From positions 1,736,001 through 1,800,000 of the forward strand of contig NZ_WPAG02000002.1 of the NCBI RefSeq assembly GCF_013602415.1: 64,000 nt of DNA, written 5' to 3'. Shown in pieces: positions 59,746 through 64,000 of the stretch. Source of the stretch: Rhodococcus sp. B50 (GTDB lineage: Bacteria > Actinomycetota > Actinomycetes > Mycobacteriales > Mycobacteriaceae). Every line of letters begins with the position of its first letter. Positions within the stretch are counted from its first letter, which is position 1. A program made the position numbers and the translations under genes. Below the pieces are notes generated by a model. That model saw only the letters and a list, made by a program, of their open reading frames with translations. It was not told where the DNA came from and did not search any database.

Positions 59746-61335
59746 TCAGGACGCGTGCATGGTCCCCGTGCGCTGGTAGCGCTCGTGGAAGGAGAACGCC
59801 TCACCGAGCAGGTGCGGGGTGTGGCCTGCTCCGGGAGCTGCCTCGGCGCGGTCGATGTAGTCGAGCAGTTCGGCGCGGTAGTCGGGATGCGCGCAGCGCT
59901 CCACGACGACCCGCGACCGACGCCGGGGCGACAGGGCGCGCAGATCGGCGAGACCTTGTTCGGTCACGATGACCTGCACGTCGTGCTCGGTGTGGTCGAC
60001 GTGCGGCACCATCGGAACGATCGAGGAGATCGCGCCGCCACGGGCGGTCGACGGGCTCAGGAACATCGACAGGTAGCCGTTGCGCGCGAAGTCGCCGGAG
60101 CCACCGATGCCGTTCATGATGCGTGTGCCCATCACGTGGGTGGAGTTGACGTTGCCGTAGACGTCGGCCTCGAGCATGCCGTTCATGGCGATGATGCCGA
60201 GTCGGCGCACGATCTCGGGGTGATTGCTGATCTCCTGCGGCCGCAACATGATGTGGTCGCGGTAGAAGTCGATGTTCTCGACGAAGTCGTTCAGTCCCGC
60301 TTCGGACAGCGCGAGGGCGGTGGCCGAGGCGAACCGGACGGTGCCGTGCTTGACGAGGTCGAGCATGCCGTCCTGGATGACCTCCGAGTAGCAGGTCAGT
60401 CCCCGGTACGGTCCGCTGTCGAGACCGGCGAGCACGGCGTTGGCGACGTTGCCGACACCCGACTGCAGCGGGAGCAGCGTGTCGGCGGGTAGCCGTCCCG
60501 CGGCGACTTCGTGCGCGAAGAAGTCCAGGACGTGCCCTGCGATGGCCTGGCTGGTGGCATCCGGGGCGGTGAGCGCCGTGGCGCTGTCGGGCCGGTCGGT
60601 CTCGACCACCGCGACGACACGTTCCGGATCGATCCGGAAGTAGGGCTGGCCGATGCGGTCCTCGACGTGGGTGAGGTCGATCGGGCGGCGGTTCGGAGGG
60701 AGCGCGGTGCCGTAGTAGACGTCGTGCACACCGTCCATGGCGGCGGGGATCCACGAGTTGACCTCGAGGATGACCTTCTCGGCGACGTCGAGCCAGGTCT
60801 TGTTGTTACCGATGGACGTGGCAGGGATCAGCTCGCCGTTCTCGGTGATGCCGGAGATCTCGACAACCGCCACGTCCACGTGTCCGTAATAGCCCTCCCA
60901 GACCTGCTGGGCTACGTGCGAGAGATGGATGTCGACGTAGTCCATGCGGCCTTCGTTGATCCGTCCGCGCGCGGTGGGCTCCGCCTGGTAGGGCATACGC
61001 AGCGCGATTCCGTCGACGTCGGCAAGCATGCGCTCGATGTCGGAGGCGACCGACGCGCCGGTGAGCAGGTTGATCCGGAAGTCGCCGCCGGTCGCGCGCG
61101 TGCGCCGGATGTGTTCGGCGAGGGCCGGGGTCACGGCCTTCGGGGTGCCTGCACTGGCGAAACCGCTGATGGCGACCGTGTCGCCGGGACGGATCCACTG
61201 GACGGCTTCCTGCGCCGACACGATCTTGTTGCGGTAGGTCTGATGACGTACCCGAGCCTCGGCCGGAGTCACGACGACCGACTCCACAGACGGCGCTGCG
61301 GGGGATGAAAGGGCTGCGTACATGACGACGACCAT
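59746..61335 (-). CDS. Acetyl-CoA hydrolase / acetate CoA-transferase family protein
   Basis: A 529-residue protein of the Cat1/AarC type that moves CoA between acetate, propionate or succinate, or hydrolyses acetyl-CoA. Two CoA-transferase halves are seen: the N-terminal GDTVAISGFASAGTP and the C-terminal GIGGSGDFARNG, with the active Glu in YSEVIQDG. It is likely an acetate-linked CoA-transferase. ATG 61335 and 61323 are both possible, and no strong ribosome site helps. The upstream 300 bp contain GAGTG/CACTC palindromes, possible regulator sites. Alternative: propionyl-CoA:succinate transferase. Confidence 0.88.
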   Translation of the reverse strand: MVVVMYAALSSPAAPSVESVVVTPAEARVRHQTYRNKIVSAQEAVQWIRPGDTVAISGFASAGTPKAVTPALAEHIRRTRATGGDFRINLLTGASVASDIERMLADVDGIALRMPYQAEPTARGRINEGRMDYVDIHLSHVAQQVWEGYYGHVDVAVVEISGITENGELIPATSIGNNKTWLDVAEKVILEVNSWIPAAMDGVHDVYYGTALPPNRRPIDLTHVEDRIGQPYFRIDPERVVAVVETDRPDSATALTAPDATSQAIAGHVLDFFAHEVAAGRLPADTLLPLQSGVGNVANAVLAGLDSGPYRGLTCYSEVIQDGMLDLVKHGTVRFASATALALSEAGLNDFVENIDFYRDHIMLRPQEISNHPEIVRRLGIIAMNGMLEADVYGNVNSTHVMGTRIMNGIGGSGDFARNGYLSMFLSPSTARGGAISSIVPMVPHVDHTEHDVQVIVTEQGLADLRALSPRRRSRVVVERCAHPDYRAELLDYIDRAEAAPGAGHTPHLLGEAFSFHERYQRTGTMHAS

Positions 61336-61636
61336 AGCGGCGCGGATGATCCGCTCGTCACACTCGGGCCGGACCGGCGATCGCCGTCACCAATGTGGAC
61401 ACAGAGTGTCACGAGTCGCACTCCAAGATCGATGTCATCGGAAGTTGTTGTTCCGCAAGATGTTACATCATGATTTCCGCCACCAGGAGTGACACTCGGT
61501 GCCACCTCCCTTCCCAGGCCAGGTCGGGCCACGTCCTTTACGGTATCCCCGTTCGCCGCCGCTTCGGTACCGTTCGCCGCCCGCGACGAACCGTTCACCG
61601 CTGCCGTGACGGAACGACGTCGGGCACGATTGCAGC
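61336..61636. promoter_or_regulatory. Divergent regulatory region of the CoA-transferase and recQ genes
   Basis: These 301 bp contain no gene. GAGTGACACTC (61487-61497) is a perfect palindrome around its central base, and GAGTGTCAC (61404-61412) is a near copy in inverted sense. Further on, CCGTTCGCCGC-type units recur at 61549, 61570 and 61591, exactly 21 bp apart. No strong ribosome site precedes recQ. Confidence 0.6.
61549..61611. repeat. Three phased 21-bp repeats upstream of recQ
   Basis: CCGTTC(G/A)CCGC begins at 61549, 61570 and 61591. The period equals two turns of DNA, so all three copies present the same face to a binding protein. The region is not in the recQ reading frame. Confidence 0.75.
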
Positions 61637-63769
61637 ATGACGAACTCCACCGAGCTGTTGCGCGACGACGCCGAGCATCTTCTCCGCGAACTGGCGGGCC
61701 CCGACGCCCGACTCCGCGACGACCAGTGGGTCGCGATCGAAGCGCTCGTGGTGCACCGTCGCCGCGCCCTCGTCGTGCAGCGCACGGGCTGGGGGAAGTC
61801 GGCCGTCTACTTCATCTCCGCCAAGTTGCTGCGCCGGCAGGGACGAGGTCCGACCGTGATCGTCTCTCCGCTGCTCGCGTTGATGCGCAACCAGGTCGCG
61901 GCCGCGGAACGGGCCGGCGTCCACGCCGCGACCATCAACTCCGGCAACGTCACTGAGTGGGACTCGATTCACGAGCGGATCACAGCGGGCGAGGTCGACG
62001 TGCTCCTCGTGAGCCCCGAGCGCCTCAACAACCCCGACTTCCGCGACCAGGTGCTGCCGTCCCTCGCCCGCGATGCCGGACTGGTGGTCGTCGACGAGGC
62101 GCACTGCGTGTCGGACTGGGGTCACGACTTCCGGCCCGACTACCGCCGTATCCGCACCCTCGTCTCCGAACTCGGCGACGACATCCCGGTGCTGGCGACG
62201 ACCGCGACCGCCAACGACCGGGTGGTAGCGGACATCGCCGCACAACTGGGTGTCGGCAGCAGTCACGATGACGACAGCAGTGACGATGCAGGCCCCGGCG
62301 ACACCCTGGTGCTGCGCGGCGGGCTCGACCGTCCGTCGTTGCACCTGTCGGTGGTGCGGATCGACGAGCCGGCACGACGCGCGGCGTGGCTCGCGCAGCA
62401 TCTGAAGGACCTGCCGGGCTCGGGCATCGTCTACGCGCTGACGGTCTCCGCCGCCCGCGACCTCGCAGCGCTCCTGGCCGACCACGGTTACCCGGTGGCC
62501 GCGTACACCGGGCAGACCGAACCGACCGAACGCGAACAACTCGAGGCCGATCTGCTCGACAACAAGGTCAAGGCCCTCATCGCCACCTCCGCACTCGGCA
62601 TGGGCTTCGACAAACCCGACCTCGGCTTCGTGGTCCATCTCGGCGCCCCGTCGTCGCCGATCTCCTACTACCAGCAAGTGGGGCGTGCGGGCCGCTCCAC
62701 CGAACGCGCCGAGGTGGTCCTGCTCCCCGGCCCGGAGGACCGTCGGATCTGGCAGTGGTTCGCTTCCGTCGCCTTCCCGGACGAGGCTCTCGTCCGGCGT
62801 GTGATCGCGGCGCTCGATACCGAACGGCCGGTGTCGACCCCCGCACTCGAGCCTCGGGTCGACCTCACCCGCTCACGCCTGGAGATGGTCCTCAAGGTTC
62901 TCGATGTCGACGGAGCCGTGAAGAGGGTCAAGGGCGGCTGGGTCGCCACCGGGCGACCGTGGGTGTACGACGAGGAGCGGTACGGGCGCCTCGAGGAGGC
63001 ACGCGCAGCGGAGCAGGAGGCGATGCTCGAATACGAGCGCACCACCGAATGCCGCATGGTCTTCCTGCGTCGCCAGCTCGACGACCCCGAACTCGACACC
63101 CAGGGCACCGGCTGTGGTCGCTGCGACAACTGCATCGGCTCCCGATGGGAGACATCCGTGGGTGACAAGGAGGTCGCCCGGACCCGCGCCCGCCTCGAAC
63201 GCCCCGGCGTCGATCTGCCGCCGCGCCGCCAATGGCCTACAGGGATGTCGACGCTCGGGATCCCGCTGTCGGGTCGGATCGCGGACGGTCCTCGGCCCGG
63301 ACGCGTCCTGGGGCGGCTGTCGGATCTGGGTTGGGGTCCCCGCCTTCGCGAACTGCTCGACGGGCCCGACCGCGAGGCACCGAAAGCGGTGGTGGACGCG
63401 TCGATCGCGGTGCTCGCCGCATGGGACTGGGAGGAACGACCGACCGCCGTCATGGCCGTGGAATCCCCCGACCACCCCCTCCTCGTGGAGTCCCTGGCCT
63501 CGCAATTGGCGCAAATCGGACGATTACGAGATCTAGGTGTATTACGACGCCGAAACGGGAATACGGGGTCCACGGCAGCGAACTCGGCATACCGGGTCGC
63601 CGCACTGATCGATGCGTGGGAACGACCCGACACGATCGGGTCGAGTGGTCCGATCCTGCTCGTCGATGCGGTGACCGACACCGGCTGGACCTTCACGATG
63701 GCGGCGAGAACTCTCGTTGCCGCGGGGGCCGACGCCGTGTTGCCGTACGCACTTGCGAGCCCGAAGTAA
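61637..63769 (+). CDS. RecQ family ATP-dependent DNA helicase with a phosphoribosyltransferase-like C-terminal motif
   Basis: A 710-residue SF2 helicase that unwinds DNA 3'-5' during repair. The core has RTGWGKS (49-55) as Walker A, DEAH (153-156) in VVDEAHCVSDWGHDF, and the RecQ zinc region CRMVFLRRQ...CGRCDNC. Residues 208-222 form an acidic Ser/Asp insert. The C-terminal 250 residues lack a clear HRDC and end in ILLVDAVTDTGWT (673-685), which resembles the PRPP-binding loop of phosphoribosyltransferases. The gene lies opposite the CoA-transferase and has no obvious partner. Confidence 0.88.
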   Translation: MTNSTELLRDDAEHLLRELAGPDARLRDDQWVAIEALVVHRRRALVVQRTGWGKSAVYFISAKLLRRQGRGPTVIVSPLLALMRNQVAAAERAGVHAATINSGNVTEWDSIHERITAGEVDVLLVSPERLNNPDFRDQVLPSLARDAGLVVVDEAHCVSDWGHDFRPDYRRIRTLVSELGDDIPVLATTATANDRVVADIAAQLGVGSSHDDDSSDDAGPGDTLVLRGGLDRPSLHLSVVRIDEPARRAAWLAQHLKDLPGSGIVYALTVSAARDLAALLADHGYPVAAYTGQTEPTEREQLEADLLDNKVKALIATSALGMGFDKPDLGFVVHLGAPSSPISYYQQVGRAGRSTERAEVVLLPGPEDRRIWQWFASVAFPDEALVRRVIAALDTERPVSTPALEPRVDLTRSRLEMVLKVLDVDGAVKRVKGGWVATGRPWVYDEERYGRLEEARAAEQEAMLEYERTTECRMVFLRRQLDDPELDTQGTGCGRCDNCIGSRWETSVGDKEVARTRARLERPGVDLPPRRQWPTGMSTLGIPLSGRIADGPRPGRVLGRLSDLGWGPRLRELLDGPDREAPKAVVDASIAVLAAWDWEERPTAVMAVESPDHPLLVESLASQLAQIGRLRDLGVLRRRNGNTGSTAANSAYRVAALIDAWERPDTIGSSGPILLVDAVTDTGWTFTMAARTLVAAGADAVLPYALASPK

Positions 63770-63799
63770 TCGCTACGAGGAGGACCGACGTAACATGTT

Positions 63800-63815
63800 T
63801 GTGACCGGCATCACA
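63800..63815 (+). promoter_or_regulatory. CRP-type palindrome upstream of the last ORF
   Basis: TGTGACCGGCATCACA matches TGTGA-N6-TCACA, the consensus for CRP/Cmr/GlxR-type regulators, without mismatch. The symmetry extends outward as CATGTT/AACATG (63794-63820) with one unpaired base. It lies 95 bp before the ATG at 63911 and about 30 bp after the recQ stop. Confidence 0.7.
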
Positions 63816-63910
63816 ACATGCGCTCGACCTGCACGGACCACTGGGTTCCGATGCCGATTCCGGACATCGGGGTGATCTCGACACCGGAAGTTGTTAGGTT
63901 GAAAGGACAT

Positions 63911-64000
63911 ATGAGGCCCGTCAAGGAAAGAAGTACCCCGACCCCCGACTCGGCTGAATCGAATACCGCGACCACCCCTCAGGGCGTGGCCGCATCCGAG
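63911..64000 (+). CDS. Start of an unidentified ORF, cut by the window edge
   Basis: An open frame begins at ATG 63911 with GAAAGGA about four to ten bases upstream. The 30 visible residues begin M-R-P-V-K-E-R-S-T-P and are rich in Ser, Thr, Pro and Ala, so they look like a disordered N-terminus. No family can be named. Support comes from the ribosome site and the CRP-type palindrome in front, not from similarity. Confidence 0.5.
   Translation, partial: MRPVKERSTPTPDSAESNTATTPQGVAASE

Noticed and set aside
63693..63884. Minus-strand small ORF at the end of recQ
   Set aside because: It overlaps recQ's coding end and the CRP-type palindrome and lacks a ribosome site.

Overview
The window is chromosomal DNA from a high-GC actinobacterium of the order Mycobacteriales, most likely Rhodococcus or a close relative. 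The evidence is the codon bias, GTG starts and actinobacterial protein families (DUF2631, DUF2469, DUF3515, a SepIVA-like septation protein, an LppW-like lipoprotein). Much of the gene order also follows the Mycobacterium tuberculosis segment from dxr through ung/thiL as I recall it. No rRNA, tRNA, CRISPR array, insertion sequence or prophage was recognised.

Layout. 1-8.1 kb: truncated dxr, a small DUF2631 membrane protein, rlmN, a CitE-like lyase, and the pyrH-frr-cdsA-methyltransferase and rpsB-tsf operons. 8.3-13.7 kb: an M23-fold exported protein, an EspI/MinD-like ATPase, xerC, a Bcr/CflA-type exporter, a siderophore-interacting flavoprotein and a small DUF6953-like protein. 13.7-19.4 kb: dprA-comM-yraN, DUF2469, lepB-rnhB and rplS. 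19.4-24 kb: a membrane protein, tex and an LppW-like lipoprotein. 24-37.5 kb: rpsP-khpA-rimM-trmD, ffh, amtB-glnK-glnD and smc-ftsY. 37.6-43.1 kb: an accessory stretch (acyltransferase, SMP-30-like protein, acyP, OsmC-like protein, and a LysR regulator divergent from pcaHG). 43.1-55.3 kb: DUF177-rpmF-rnc-mutM, sepIVA, pyc-rsmD-coaD, recG and a DAK2 protein. 55.5-64 kb: rpmB, an enoyl-CoA hydratase, thiL-gamma-carbonic anhydrase-ung, DUF3515, an acetyl-CoA hydrolase/CoA-transferase, a RecQ-type helicase and the start of an unidentified ORF.

Functionally this is mostly core machinery: ribosome assembly and translation (rpsB, tsf, frr, rplS, rpsP, rpmF, rpmB, rimM, trmD, rlmN, rsmD, rnc), protein targeting (ffh, ftsY, lepB), chromosome maintenance (smc, xerC, dprA, comM, recG, recQ, mutM, ung, rnhB) and nitrogen sensing (amtB-glnK-glnD). 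Many neighbours overlap by 1-4 bases (ATGA, GTGA, TAATG), which suggests translational coupling. Accessory genes are inserted between conserved blocks; protocatechuate dioxygenase with its own regulator is the clearest case.

I found no convincing undescribed multi-gene system. The best leads are a 27-bp tandem repeat that extends RNase HII, 21-bp phased repeats upstream of recQ, a perfect CRP-type palindrome before the last ORF, a GlnR-type site before amtB, overlapping divergent pcaQ/pcaHG promoters with a probable leaderless pcaQ start, a phosphoribosyltransferase-like tail on the RecQ helicase, and an orphan EspI-like ATPase.
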